From Morella rubra (lineage: Eukaryota; Streptophyta; Magnoliopsida; Fagales; Myricaceae), in contig CM025856.1 in assembly GCA_003952965.2 (NCBI GenBank), forward strand, positions 2,063,127 to 2,127,126: 64,000 nt of DNA, written 5' to 3'. Positions 48,700 through 62,300 of this stretch are shown here, piece by piece. The notes under the pieces were generated by a model. That model saw nothing but the letters and a program-made list of their open reading frames with translations. It ran no database searches and had not been told where the DNA came from. The first letter of the stretch is position 1. Each line of letters begins with the position of its first letter. Both the position numbers and the translations under genes were made by a program.

Positions 48700-50690
48700 C
48701 GTTTCCACAAAAACACTGAAAGTGGTGCTAGAGTGTTTAAATTTTGGGATGGTTAAAATTTTGGGATATGAGAGTCGGTGAAAAATCGAAGATAGCTTAT
48801 AGGGGTAACAAAACAAATGTGTTATATATCTAATGGGATGAGCTTACCAAAAATGGTTTATCTTCTAATAAAAGTTGTTCCTACCTTAGTGTATCCAATA
48901 TTAGAAGTTGGTAAGTGCTATCAGCTATGTGAAGAAAATAATATTTAGGATGTGACCTATAATTATTCTTAAAAATTATTTTCCTAAATCTAAAGCAGAT
49001 GACATTAAGATCTGTGAACCCATTGCATAAAACTGCTTCCACTCTCTAACTCCCCTAACTTCATGGCATTTAAATAATTCTTTATCTGTTTATGGCCTGA
49101 AATTGACATCCATACGATCTATAAGAAATTAAAAAATCACAGTTTAAACTCATAAAGTGGATAAATAGATATTTTTCCTCTAATTAAAAATATTATAACA
49201 AATTCAAAATACGTTATAAAACTGATCGGTCTAGATCTGAACAACAAGCAACACATTAAATAAAAAATAAGCAATGAAAAATTTACATAGTATTTGGATG
49301 TAAAATTTTAATAAAATTGTGTTGGTATTAAAAAAGATGTGGTATTAAAATTGGTGAAATAGAGTAAAATAAAAGTAAAATTTTGTAGTGTAATTTAAAA
49401 AATTAATAAAATTTTACTATTATAAATACACTCAAAATTTTACTTTTACTTTTATCTCTCATTCACCAATTCTAATATTTTTTTTTTAAAACTAACACAA
49501 AATTTTATTAAAATTTTACGTCCAAACATAAACGGGACTTTTAGATTTTTAAGCTTCGATGACCGAATAGGGAATTGACCAATCAGCAAGATTCAACAAT
49601 AGGAGAATTTGGGTGACGCGACTGTTTTTATCACAAGAAGAAGACCTTCCCTGTTTCTTCCCAGTGACAACAATCAATGCAGGACGAATTTAAAGAAGGA
49701 AAAGACGGATTGTCTGGGGCTCGGAAAAAAAGGTCATTGCGAAGGAAAAGACAAGTTGCGTGTTGTTTGGGCTGGAAAAAAAAAAAAAACCACAGAGAAG
49801 AAACTATTGTCAAAGTTTTTCAAAATATTTATTGCGAGACCATGCACATTACTTTCCGTCATTCTTTGCCCCCGTCTTGCACGGCATGGATCACGTGGTC
49901 CATGTCCATGTAATATTTAACGACAGTATTCTTCCCTCAACTATCAAGCTAAAGTCATCAGTCTTCTCCCGAGTGAAGATTGGACATTTGGGAGGGCCAA
50001 TTACACGAGCTTAAATTTAAAGGGTAAAATATGCAAAAATATAATAAAATCATTAAAAAGTTATTTTTTTTCTCTAGGAAAAATATTTTCGGCAGATTTT
50101 TTTTGGGGGCTGAGGCCATGATCAAGCCTCTCTTAACCTCCTAGTTTATCCTTAATTTGTTGTCAGAGTTACATGTTATAATTTTAAAAAAAGCAAATAG
50201 GTATGGATCTTATATTACTTAATACTCTAAGTATTAAATTTTGGGTATTGCAAATTTTACATCTTTAAATAATTTTAAAATAATCTTTCTCTCTCATTGT
50301 TAAATTATTTTTTTATTATTCAAATATTATTTCTCTTCATTTTATTATTAATATTTATAAATTATTTTTATTTTTTTATCAACTTCCATACTCTTAAATT
50401 TTAACTACCTTAAAATTTTAACTATCAAACATCACATAAATTTTTGATGAGAGCATGTTTTTTTGTACATCTATCAAAAAAGACTTACATCTCTTTTTGG
50501 ACAAAAAATTCTGTTGCTAAAAATATAGTTTTTAAAACGGATTTATTTTTATTCCAAAAAGCTTAGCTAGTAATATTTTTCGAACGGAACAAAATCTGTC
50601 CCGAAAGAACACTTTTTAGGACTGACTTTTTTTTTGGTGGAGAACGAGAAATCTAAGTCCTCGGCCTCTTTTTTGTCTCTCTGAATTTAG
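48700..50690. other. Spacer between units II and III
   Basis: AT-rich DNA with a MITE at 49291-49530. A segment at 49600-50010 has overlapping plus-strand frames without family resemblance. From about 50455 it joins sequence that is repeated at 53830-54060. No gene is supported. Confidence 0.5.
49291..49530. mobile_element. Palindromic MITE
   Basis: About 240 bp that folds back on itself: the left arm starts TATTTGGATGTAAAATTTTA and the right arm, read inward on the other strand, starts TATGTTTGGACGTAAAATTT. Both arms continue in near match through GGTGAA. It has no coding capacity. The family is not named; the terminal TTTGG words are common in plant MITEs. Confidence 0.7.
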
Positions 50691-50889
50691 CTCTCTCTTT
50701 TTTTAATTCTCTTTGACAATTATCGTTTGTTTGTTTAATTTGGCAAAAAAGATAATCAGCCACCTAACCACAGCCCACAGGTTGCGCTGGAAGTCATTCT
50801 GTACGAGTGCATGATGTAGAATTAGTTCTGATTACACCATAACATAACCCAGCTTGGCCCCAAGACCACGGCCCAATTCGCTAGAATAA

Positions 50890-51071
50890 CATGGTATTTG
50901 GATAAGTAAAATTTTAGGATAAAATTTAAGTAAGTACGGAGAAGTGAAGAGAGAGAATGAAAAAGTAAGTGAAAAAGTTAGTAAAAAGTGAAAAAGTTAG
51001 TAAAAAAAATTAGAAAAAAAGAAAAGAAAGTGAGAATGTAACGATATTAAAATTTTATGTAGCTAAACACC
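50890..51071. mobile_element. MITE-like insertion in unit III only
   Basis: Units I and IV read straight through from TTCGCTAC to TGTACGCAGG, whereas unit III has about 180 extra bases here. They begin with ATGGTATTTGGATAAG and end with GCTAAACACCAC, giving short inverted ends. The inside is purine-rich (GAAAAAGTTAGT repeats). It entered after the units separated. Confidence 0.6.
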
Positions 51072-51523
51072 ACGTAGATGTACGCACGAAAGGGGATTCT
51101 TACGTTCAGTTAGACTTCTGTATAATTGTATATTATTCCTAAATCCAAATTAGTACGGAGTAGGTGGAGCAATTAAAGTATGATTAATACCATACAAATA
51201 TGTCATGACCCTCAAAGCAATGAAAGGGCAGACTTAAAAAAAAAAGGGGGGGCGCAGACTTCGGTCTTACTTTCAGACTTCTGTCCATGTAGAAATGAAA
51301 GTTCAGACAAAAAAAAATTGTGTAGCACCGAAAGTAACATTTAAGAGCTCCCAAAATATGCACAAAATCCAGTGCCGAAGCAAAGCTATATTGATTTTTA
51401 TGGGGCTAATAGCAAGGCTTTTCCATTGGAAGTATTCTTCCGTTGCTTTTCCATCAATTTATTTGACAAGAGAGAAGTCACTTTCCACTTCTAATTCTAA
51501 ACTATCAAAACAATCTTAAACAA

Positions 51524-51739
51524 GAGTCTTAACTACAACCTTAGACACATTAAATTACAAAGAATCAAATTTCATTAATTTATGCTTCTAAAAAAAAAAT
51601 TAACTATCAAAATTGTGATGTATGTATTATAAATGAGTTATTTATCACGATTTTGACTGTTAAATTTTATTTCACAGCATAAATTGATTAATTTTAAAAT
51701 TTTAGAGCTCAATATATCAAAGATGATAGTTGAAGCTCT
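51524..51739. mobile_element. Foldback MITE, array unit III
   Basis: The unit III copy of the palindromic element described in unit I, with the same arms (GAGTCTTAACTA and TAGTTGAAGCTC) and position relative to the gene. Confidence 0.65.
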
Positions 51740-52437
51740 GTTTAAGATTGTTCTAATAATTTAGGACCGAAATGTGACTTTTTTCTCTCTCAACGGGAAT
51801 AAACTTTCAGATACGTATGCATATGTATTTAAATTATAAACTCTAGTTAAAGAAAGATTGGAACAAAAGAGCTGTTTATTAAATACATCGAAAAAAATAT
51901 CACCTGTCTTTTACTTCATATACACATTCATTCAGTTCCAAACTATTAAATTTCAACTATTTGAGTTCTTTAAAAAAAATTCAACGGTCAAAATTATTGT
52001 AATATGTGTATTATAAATAATTGCTTTATAGCTTGGGAGCGCAAGTGAATTTTTCCCTATTTGATAAGTCCCTCAACAGAGATAAACTCTTCGGATACAC
52101 ACATGCACTTGAATAAACTCTAGTAAAAGAAAGATTGAAAGAAAATAGGTGTTTATTAGATATGCGGTACTGATATCTTGTATCTTTTACTTCTTATACA
52201 CACATGATGCGCTTAACTAAACTCAAGAGAGATTTAAATACTTTAAAGAAAGATTGAAATAGTAACTATTAATTATAATAGCAGCAACTCCAACCAAAGA
52301 AAAGGATAACGAAAAAAAAAGAAAAGAAAGGTAAGTAGATGCCGATAAAGTGGTCCTGATTCCATGACTTATTGAGAGAAGATGAGAGAGAGAGTGATAG
52401 GTATGAGAAGAGAGAATTTTTTTTTTTTTTTCTAATA

Positions 52438-53008
52438 CTAATTACTATTGATGTTGAGACTGAGATTAAGATTGAGATTCAGACTTGATTCCAATTGATA
52501 TTTACTCACTTCATCTTCATCATCTTCTTCCTCATCTTCTTCCTCGTATTCTTCCTCATCTTCAGAAGCTTCAACCTCAGCATCTGGATCAATAACCTAT
52601 ATAAAAAGATTTAGAAATTATGAAAAAGGAGTAAACTGCAAGTACGTATGAGTTATAATAATTAGAGAAATTTGTACCCTCTCAAAAACGAAAGTCAACT
52701 TTTCGCCCTCCGTTCTTGGGGATTATAGGTTGCTGAAAATTTGATGATATGCCCCACTAGAAAATCATTAGCTTGCACAATTTTTTTTTCCAGCCTTTTT
52801 TGTTAATTCTAGCTGGACGAGCTATGCACAACGTTCCTGGAAAATTACCCCCTGCGCTGCGTAGCATGACAGCCTTATTTTCTCTATTGTCAGCGAATAA
52901 TATTCCCTTAAGAAACGGCCTCAATTCATTCGCGATATGACGAAAATTAGTGAGAGATAACTTTTTGACAAATGAAATACTTTGGATTGGCTGCGGTATG
53001 TTTTCCAT
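52438..53008 (-). pseudogene. B3-like domain protein, frameshifted copy 3
   Basis: Close relative of copy 1. Exon 1 (52678-53008) begins MENIPQPIQSISFVKKLSL, lacks four codons in frame relative to copy 1, then goes out of frame at a T run near 52780 (nine T against seven in copy 1, within GWKKIVQ). One base is also missing near 52710 in the NPQG segment. Exon 2 (52438-52596) is intact and has the same length as in copy 1, with the acidic run and LNLNLDLSLNI-type tail. Both changes lie in or beside short runs, so sequencing error is possible; otherwise the product would stop soon after the shift. Its upstream flank switches to the copy 2 type near 53440. Confidence 0.65.
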
Positions 53009-54807
53009 AATATTGCTGCACGCAAGTAGTAAAACATATGAATCTAAAGATTAATTAGTATCATCCCAGTAGCTAAAATAGCACTAGTCCTGTGATTTTG
53101 GTCTACCAATGAGCTCACACTGAAAGTATGAGAGAATTTGTCATGCTAATTTACCACACTATGTAAACATATCGTGACCAGGAACAAACACGATGAACAT
53201 ACTCCACTCATGATATTGTCTTCCAGAAAACACTACAACAAAACTGATTTTTTGTGAGAGGATATAGACACCATATTTCGGAGATTTGCGTTTTAAAAGC
53301 GTTCTAACTGAAAAATAGGATAATTTTGATGTTTAATTTTTAAAAAAATTTCAGTCAAATATTGTTCTAACGGTAAGTGATATGGATTCGAAGGGCAATG
53401 CCGGGACGGACACAATCATTCCAAAATGTCAAAAGAATTTTTTTTTTTTTTTAATATCATGGTCAAGAAAACACTACAACAAAACTGATTTTTTGTAAGA
53501 GGATAGACCACGTGTGGAGATTTGCATTTTTTTGAACAATATTTAAAAGCGTTCACAAGGAAAAAAAATGAGGTAATTTTGACTTTTTTTTTTATTTTCA
53601 TTCAAACTCTGTTCTAATGGTAAGTGATATTAGTTAGAATAGTAATTAAAAGTGTTCCGACCAAAAAAAAGGAATAATTTTGATGCTTAATTTTTATTTT
53701 TATTTTCATTCAAATCACATTCTAATAGTAACCTCATTCTAACGGCAAGTAACTTGAGTTTGAATGGTAATATCCGGACACAACCGTCCTAAAAAGTTAA
53801 AAAAAATTTGGATAGATGTTTTCGTTTCCAAAAAGTTAAACAATTTTTAGTTACGGAATATATCTTTTGCACATCCATCCAAAAAAACTTAGACTTTTTT
53901 GTTCTGTCCCTAAAAATATAGTTTCTTAAACAGATTTATTTTCTATCCAAAAAGCTTAGCTAGTAATATTTTTCGAATGGAACAAAATCCGTGTACATTA
54001 TAGGACTGACTTTTGGGTGTAGAAGAGAAGTTTAAGTCCTGGGCCTCTTTCTCTCTCTCTGAATTTAGCTCCTTTTTTTTTTTTAATTCTCTTTGACACT
54101 TATCATTTGTTTGTTTAATTTTGGCAAAAAAAGATAATCAGCCACCTACCCACAGCCCATAGGTTGCGCTGGAAGTCACTCTGGACGAGTGCATGATGTA
54201 GAATTAGTTCTGATTACACCATAACATAACCCAGCTTGACCCCAAGAGCACCGGCCCAATTCGCTACAATAAATGTACGCAGGGAAGGGGGTTCTCACGT
54301 TCAGTAAGACTTCTGTATAATTCATAATGATGAAGAAGTAAAAAAAAAAAAAAAAAGCGGCAGATTTCGGTCTTACTTTCAGACTTTCAGTCCATTCGTG
54401 TATTATTCATAAATCCAAATTAGTACAGAGTAGGTGGAGCAATTAAAGTATGATTAATACCATACGTATATGTCGTGAACCTGTAAGAAATGAAAGGGCA
54501 GACTTAGAAAATAAAAATAAAAAAGGGGCAGATTTCGGTCTTACTTTCAGTCCATTCGTGTAGAACTGAAAGTTCAGACCCAAAAAAAAAAAAAAGTGTA
54601 GCACTGAAAGTAACATTTTAGAGCTCCCAAAATATGCCCAGAAGCCGGTGCTGAAGCAAAGCTTTATTGACTTTTATGGGGCTAATAGCGAGGCTTTTCC
54701 ATTGGAAGTATTCTTCGGTTGCTTTTCCATCAATTTATTTGACGAGAAAAAACTCACTTTGCACTTCCAATTTTGCACTTCCAATTCTAAATTATCAGAA
54801 CAATTTC

Positions 54808-55019
54808 GTCTCAACTACTATTTTAGACACATTAAATTCTAAATAATCAAATTTTATCAATTTGTGCTCTTAAAAAAAATTCAATCATCAAAATTGTAAT
54901 ATATATACTATAAATGAGTCATGTGGTACGGTTTTGACTGTCAAATTTTATTTCCAACTATAAATTAATTGGTTTTGAAATTTTAAGACTCAATATATCA
55001 AAGATGATAGTTGAGACTC
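54808..55019. mobile_element. Foldback MITE, array unit IV
   Basis: The unit IV copy of the palindromic element described in unit I, with diverged arms but the same place and orientation. Confidence 0.6.
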
Positions 55020-55804
55020 TGTTTAAGATTGTTCTAATACTTTAGGACCGAAAAGTGATTGTTTCTCTCTCAACGGGAATATAACTTTCAGATACACATG
55101 CATATGTATTTAAATAAACTCTAGTTAAAGAAAGCTTGAAACAAAAGTGCTGTTTATTATAAACATAGAAAAAAAAATCTCCTATCTTCTACTTCAGATA
55201 CACATTCAGTCACAAATTATCAAATTTCAACTATTCGCGTTCTTAAAAAAAATTCAACGGTCGAAATTATTGTGATACGTGAATTACAATTATTGCTTTA
55301 TAGCTTGAGAGCGCAAGTGAATTTATTTGATGAGTCTCTCAACGGAGATAAACTCTTTGATACACGCACGCGCGCGCTTGAATAAACTCTAGTATATAAA
55401 AAATAAAAAAAAAATAAAAAAAGTGTTTATTAGATATGTGGTATACAGATCATATCTTGTATCTTTCACTTCTTATACACACATGATGCACTTAACTAAA
55501 CTGATGAGAGATTAAAATACTAGTTAAAGACAGATTGAAATAGTAACGATTAATTATAATAGCAGCAACGTCTGCAACCAAAGAAAAGGACAACGAAAAA
55601 AAGAAAAGAAAGGTAAGTAGACGCCGATAAAGTGGTCCTGATTCCACGGCTTATTGAGAGAAGATGAGAGAAAGTATAGGTAGGAGAAGAGGAAAAGTGG
55701 AGGAGGGTAGAGAAAAGGATGAAGAACATCTCTACCCAAAAAATTTAGAGAGATTGAGATTGAGATTGAGATTGTGATTGAGAGAGAAATTTTTTTTTCT
55801 TATA

Positions 55805-56443
55805 CTAATTATTATTGAGATTGAGACTGAGATCGAGATTGAGATTGAGATCGAGATCGAGATTGAGATTCCGACTTAATTTCGGTTGGTCTTTACTCAC
55901 TTCATCTTCATCGTCTTCGTCCTCGTCTTCTTTCTCATATTCTTCCTCATCTTTAGAAGCTTCAATCTTAACATCTGGATCAATAACCTACATAAAAAGA
56001 TTTAGAAATTATGAAAAAGGAGTAAATTGTAAGTACGTAAAAGTTATAATAATTAGAGGAATTTTTACCCTCTCGAAAACGAATGTCAACTTTTCCACCT
56101 CCGCTGCATGGGGATTATAGCTTGCTGAGCATTTAATGGTGTGCCCCACTAGAAAATCATTAGCATGCACAATTTTTTTCCAGCCTTTTTTGTTAATTCT
56201 AGCTTGACCAACTATGCACAACGTTGCTGGAAAATTACCACCTGCGCTGCGCAGCATGACAGCCTTATTTTCTCTATTCTCAGCGAATAATGGAATTCCT
56301 ATAAGAAACGCCTTCAATTCATTCGCGATATTCAAAGAGCGACGAATATCAGTGAGAGATAACTTTTTGACAAATGAAATACTTTGGGTTGTATTTTCGA
56401 GAAAAAAAGGAATACTTTGGGTTGGCTGCGGTATGTTTTCCAT
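55805..56443 (-). CDS. B3-like domain protein, copy 4 with expanded Leu-x-Leu tail
   Basis: Exon 1 (56069-56443, 125 codons) is open and begins MENIPQPTQSIPFF; an 11-residue insertion near the start comes from a local duplication that repeats the TQSI segment. The rest follows copy 1: FVKKLSLTDIRRSL, AVMLRSAGGNF, INKKGWKKIVHANDF, LTFVFER. Exon 2 (55805-55987, 60 residues) carries the acidic run EKEDEDEDDEDEV and then LNLDLDLNLNLDLSLNLN, a longer alternating Leu tail than in copies 1 and 3. The tail is coded by hexamers of the GAGATT/GAGATC type on the plus strand, and the same hexamers continue into the 3' UTR near 55750. Total 185 residues. The best candidate for a working member with an EAR-like repression tail. 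Confidence 0.62.
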
Positions 56444-57164
56444 ATTGCTGCCTATATCCCTTATCTATTCTCAGGATAAATGATTCACGCAAGTAGTAAA
56501 ACATATATATGAATCCAAAGATTAATTAGTATCATCCCAGTAGTTAAAGTGGCAATAGTCCTGTGATTTTGGTCTACCAATGAGCTCACACTGAAAGTAT
56601 GAGAGAAAGTAGAATTTGTCATGCTAATTTACAACACTCTATGTAAACATTTCGTGACCAGGAACAAACACGATGAACATACTACACCCATGATATCGTC
56701 TTCCAGAAAACACTACAACGAAACTGATTTTTTGTGAGAGGATATAGACCATATTCAGAGATTTGCGTTTTGAAAGTGTTCTAACTGAAAAAGATGGTAA
56801 TTTTGGCATTTATTTATTTATTTTTTCATTAAAATCTTGTTCTAACGGTAAGTAATATGGGTTTGAACGGTAATGCCCGGACGGACACAACCGTTCCAAA
56901 ATGTCAAAAGAACTTTGGAATAGCAATTTTCGTCACCAAAAACATAGAAATTTTTAGAGACGACATATGATTGTCGCGTATCCGTTCAAAAAAATTGAAA
57001 TTTTTTTTGAGACAGTGCAAAATCCGTCCAAAAAGTACTTTTTAGAAAATTTTTTGAAATTAAAAAAAAAAACTATCCCAAAAGAGAGACCATGCATCTT
57101 CCAACAACTGTTTACCGTACGTCATTGGAATACCACTCATAGATTGGCCTACAAAAGAGAGCAA

Positions 57165-58290
57165 CGGAAGAACCATAGGTTTAAGACCTGGACCTCTATT
57201 TATGGACCGAAACAAATAGTGGCTAATTGGGTCTATGACGGTAAACCAAAACTGGGCCTGACCTTCATGGCCGAGAATGGTCGGTTAAAATCTTCACCAT
57301 TTATATATGTTTGGTTTTAAGCCCACTCATACGATATGATTCACCTAAAATATATCTAGAGATTATTATGAGGTTAATAGCACATATATTTAGAGAAATT
57401 ATATATTTAAAATAAAAACATCAAGCTTTTTAACACTACAAGAAATTTGAGATTCAGTGACAACGATTTTATTGATCACATAAAAATACAAATTGCAACT
57501 ACTATATATATGTTTTTATAAAATCCTCTATTCAGTTTCCCTGAATATTCAATATACTAGTAGACTTACGGTAATTATAGTAATTTATTTATTTATCATT
57601 TATTGCTGACCTAACTAAAACAACTCACATGATGAAATCATTTGTTTCATTTCAATTCTAGAAATTTCAATTTCGTTCCGGTACAATACCAAAATAAAAT
57701 CGAAACCAAATATTTGATTCCAATAAATATTAAAATCGGCTATTCCAATTTTATCAGTTTCGATATTCACTGTTATCATATGTCATTGAAATACTACTCA
57801 AAGATTGGCCTAAAAAACGAGAGCAACGGAAGAAACAGAGGTTTAAGACCTGGGCCTCTATTTATGGACCGAAACAAAGAGTGGCTAATTGGGTCTATGA
57901 CAGTAAACCAAAACTGGGCCGACCTTCACGGCTGATAATGGTCAGTTAAAATCTTCACCGTTTTTATCTGATTGGTTTTAAGCCCACTCTTCTATACGAT
58001 ATGATTCACCTAAAACATATCTAGAGATTATTATGAGGTTAATAACACATATATTTAGAGAAATTATATATATTAAAATAAAAAACATCAAGCTTTTTAA
58101 CACTACAAGAAATTTGAGATTCAGTGACAACGATTTTATTGATCAAATAAAAATACAATTCGCAACTACTATATATATGTTTTTTTCAAAATCCTCTATT
58201 CAGTTTCCCTGAATATTCAATATACTAGTAGACACTATATATATATTTTATTTATTTATTTGTTGCAGATGACCTTATAGTATCATTGCA
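57165..58290. repeat. Duplicated array spacer, units IV to V
   Basis: A block of about 400 bp (57165-57560) recurs at 57790-58210 and also at 45400-45790. Each copy contains the word CTCTATTTATGGACCGAAAC and, further on, the CACTACAAGAAAT transposon end. The short frames in it are not conserved between copies. Confidence 0.7.
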
Positions 58291-58744
58291 TATATAGTAT
58301 TAGTTTGGGCATTGGAATTACATATTTAAAAAAAAAACAAGTGTCTCTATAATAGTAGTACTGATATATATGACTCTACTTATTCAGATACACACTTGCA
58401 TGCACTCAAGTAAATGGAAGAAAGATTAAAATACAGGTTAAAGAGAGCTCGAAATATTAATTATATAGTGCAATACTGAAGACAACGGAGAGAAAGAGAG
58501 GAAGGGAAAAGTAGATGCCATTGAACAGTAAAGAGGTTCGTCCTGATTCCATAGTGGCTTATTGAAAAAAGGAGGAAGAAGAGGAAAGAGGGAGAGGAGC
58601 AGAAAAGAAGAGAGAACGGAGGGAAGAAAGAAGAAGAAGAATAGAAGAGAGGATGAGTGAGAAAGTGAAAGATAGAAGAAGAGGAAAAGAGGTGGTGAAG
58701 GTGGAGGAGAGAGAGAGCGAAGAGTTTTTAATTTCTCTGGTTCT

Positions 58745-58977
58745 TTATTCTTGGTCGTCATCATCATTTTGGTAGGCAACATTCTCTTGATTAATTATAT
58801 CATGTTTGGGTTGGTCTCCAGGCACTTTATCTTTATCCACTCCATCTTCATCCAGTTGAGGCACTTCATTTCCATCCACTGTTATTTGTCATCATCTTCA
58901 TTACCTCCTCGAATATCGGAGGGCATCAATTGTTTTACAAATAAAAAACCATCTTTTGTTTCCAGTATGTCTGCCAT
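58745..58977 (-). pseudogene. Core-deleted B3-like paralogue, copy 5
   Basis: Starts MADILETKDGFLFVKQLMPS, which lines up with the first 25 residues of the other copies, and then runs after GG straight into acidic sequence (NEDDDK) and a stop at 58882. In another frame the acidic tail goes on (VDGNEVPQLDEDGVDKDK to NDDDDQE at 58745). The whole domain core and the intron are missing. A working intron of 26 bases between the two parts is not credible. It is a deletion remnant that keeps both ends of the gene. Confidence 0.6.
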
Positions 58978-59300
58978 ATTGATAATCTATATTATATAAT
59001 AATTCTCATAATACTTTGTATTGTAACACTTGGCCACAAATAAATACAGTGATTGAAAATATCTGATGCATGAGTGAATCTACATACGAATTATATGATT
59101 CATGTGAACTATACGGGAAGATACTCGTAATACTTATATATGATTCCTGCAAAAGATATCGCTACTCATATTGTAAAGCATATAATATATATCTAGAGAT
59201 TATTATTATCATATCCCCAGTAGGTGGCAGTACTAGTCACGTAGTTACACAAGGAACGTATAGGAAAAAGTACAATGGTTATGCTAACTACAACACTCTA

Positions 59301-62300
59301 AATAAGCATGACCAAACGTCACTGATCAGCCAAAAATGAAAAAAAAAAAAAGGTTAATACTTTCAATCTGTTTCATCTAAACGATCAAGTAATACTTTGC
59401 GATTAGTTACTGCATTAGTAAAGAGATAGATCATTCAATATGTGGATCCTAAAGGTTCACTTTTGTTGTGTTTATCTCTCCCTGAATTGAATCATATAAT
59501 TCGGGTAAAAAATTGCAAAGGATCTGATCCCATCTAAACGAGATATAAGAATTTCGTTTTAATTATAATATCTTAGGTGCCTTGGTATTAATATTCGGTC
59601 ACTCCCTTCATTTTAATTTCTGGTCTTATTCTGTCCAGTTGACAAATGATTTTGGGCGCCGCGTGATCCTTAGTTATACTCAATTTCTTGGTTTGAATAT
59701 ATAATTATAGCTAGGAAACTTTTGTTGAAACTTGAGAGGGGCAAATATTCAAACTCAAATCCAAAATCGTTGATTATTTTACTAGCTAGAGTGACATACA
59801 GTCTCTCAATAGATTAGTCGTGATTTACAAGCCTTTCGTTTTCCTTCTGTTGATCACCTTCGCTCTAGTGTTCCTCGCTGATTTTCTGGGCTTGGTCGCC
59901 AATTTCTGCCTTTTCGCCCCTCGAACTCCCAGATTTTTCTCAGGCGCCGCAGTATCAGCTTCATCGTCTTCTATTTTCTTCCGCTTAAGGACCTATAAGT
60001 TCTTGCCATGCAATAGGGTCGCGAGCTCGGGTTTCAGCAACTAGATCGCTCGCAACTTGTGGCTGGATGTACGTGCTGTGTGTCGTGCCAGTAGGCCTTT
60101 GAAGTTCTCTCCCAGAGAATGGGTGATTGGGCCACGGATCCCTAAGTAAGTTGTGGCAGACTGGGTTTGAAGCCTGAAACGTGCGATAGGACATGGTGAA
60201 TATGTGCATGTCCAGTATGTGGCGTAGTGCCGCCGAGAGGGTCCTAACTTTCCTTGTGGTTGGTGTGATACAGATGATCCTTCATCTCTCACAGATCTAG
60301 CCAAAGCCATCTATTGAATTAAAGTCCCAGAAGTGGTCAACTGCAAACACATAAAGACAAAACATTGTTCGTGGCGGATGTTACATTTAGGACATAAAGA
60401 AAAAGAAAAAAAAAGAAGTCAATAAAAGGACAGCAGCAGAAGAACCAGAAGTTTAAGCCCTGTGCCCTATTTATGGGTGTAAACCAAAACTGTGCCTCTT
60501 CTCATCGCCGAGAACGCAGTTAGCAAGATGGAGAATAAACCCGATAGTACTATTACTCACAGGCCCAGAAAAAGAACACAGGAAAAGTGAAAAACTTTCC
60601 TCGAATGAGGACCGCTCAGTGGCACCCACTACCCTTCAAAAGACACTCAAGCCTAACACAAAATGGATTTTGTATTCGGAGGTGGTGGTCATTGTCATAA
60701 GAAAGAAATGGAGGTTCTTGCGTGGCTTGATGTTGACAGAGTCTGACAGATGATGTTTAGGCTGTGAATTGGCATCCTGGGGGAATCTAGTTGGGGTGGG
60801 GCTGTTGATAGTGAGCTGAATTTTTCCACTAATCTAAAGCTTTGTAGCCAGTAAAAGAGTACTACTGTAATCAATTTAAGATTCACCAAATGCAAAAGAG
60901 GCTAATCCAAAGAAACCTAATTACCTAGGAAGCCATGGGAAAGAAGGACATGTGCAAAAAGTGTAACTCGCATAAAGATGCTGCGGGAAATTAGAAAAAA
61001 AAACCTATCAGAAACCAATTCTAAAATCGGAATGGAAAGCGGCATGCCCCACAATAATGTACGGGATGTACCCAGTCGGAAAATGGCAAGTAGTCATGGT
61101 AGCCATTACTGACCTGTACCTCTTGTTGCTTTCGTCCGTCTCCATGCCGACGATCTGGTAGGGGGGGGCGTGCAGAGACCTGTGGTGGGGTGGGGGGGGG
61201 GTGGAGAGAAGCTCATCACAGACCCTAATCTTATGTTGCAAGTAAAGCCGGTTTTTCGATTATCGCTGTTCACCGACCGTATAGGGATGCTAAAGTTGGC
61301 AGAATGGACTCACCGTTGCTTCATTATGGTTGTTCTGGAGGTCGAATCGAACCATTTGCTACTGCTCCAATTGTGTTTGAGAATCGCTTTTGCAAGGCGG
61401 AGAGATTATTCGAGGGTATGTCAATATGGAGTCTTCATGATTTCGCCGCATCTAAGGCTTGCTAGCAAATTTCAAGGCTCGGAGTCGGGTTCTTGGCTGC
61501 GGTTCACAGTGGATCAGGGGTCCCATGTTCGACAATACAGAATACAAGTATTTAGGCGCTTGGCTATGGTGTTATTTAATAATTTGTTCACACGGGAGTT
61601 TACCTTCTATTTTTGGGCCCTTCCTCTAATCTGGATCTTTTTTATCCCTGGACAAGAAAATCCACTTCAAGTTGGGATAAAAAACTACGTCCGCGCTTTG
61701 TAACGATGAAGAAATCAATTCATCGTGGTACAATTATACAACTTCTTCGGACGTTGCTTCAGGAACTGGCGGTATGTTCGGTATTCATTTTAGCGCATCT
61801 CTTTTGGTGACTTCTTTCCTCTCTTGCTATGTTCAAACATGTTTCATTTTTCCGGGTTCTGAACTTGGGGGTTTCCATGGCGAAAGTTTGTTCTCGGTGA
61901 TAGCTGGGTAGTCGCAAGGGGGTGTTCAATCTATGTGAGTGTATGTTTATTTGGGGATTACTCAACAACTATCTCGCATTTCCATGTTTGTATAAAGAGG
62001 TATAGAGCGTAAAAGCTCGGGCTTCGCAAAGGAATAAACTGGGAAGGTACATTTTCGTTTGGTTAAGACCTTTCGTTCCTGGTCTTTCCATCCTTCTAGG
62101 TAGAGAACCTTGGTCGCCAATTTGGTGTTCACACTGGGATAATAGGGCTACTGGTTTTGCCAAAGTTTATCTTCAAGATAGTTAGACTTTGAAATCTATA
62201 GGGTCTTTTTCTGAAACATCCCGAGGGACTTAAAATTAGAAACCGCGCTTTTTTTGCGGGATCTTGTAAAAGGATCCCGCCTGTGGCAAGAGAAAAGTTT

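Larger units (their letters stand above)
39950..59300. repeat. Segmental tandem array carrying B3-like genes
   Basis: Large blocks recur in the same order. The landmark CATGATGTAGAATTAG lies near 40093, 41475, 50812 and 54194. A second, AAAATATGCACA or a close variant, lies near 41808, 51354 and 54630. A third, CTCTCAACGGGAATA, lies near 42218, 51788 and 55067. Each is followed by a B3-like gene copy and its upstream flank. Units can be outlined as I (41.4-46.0 kb), II (46.9-48.7), III (50.7-54.0), IV (54.05-57.6) and V (57.8-59.3, partial), with a further partial piece at 46.07-46.7. All gene copies are on the minus strand. A diverged scrap of the same material lies at 60435-60540. Confidence 0.85.
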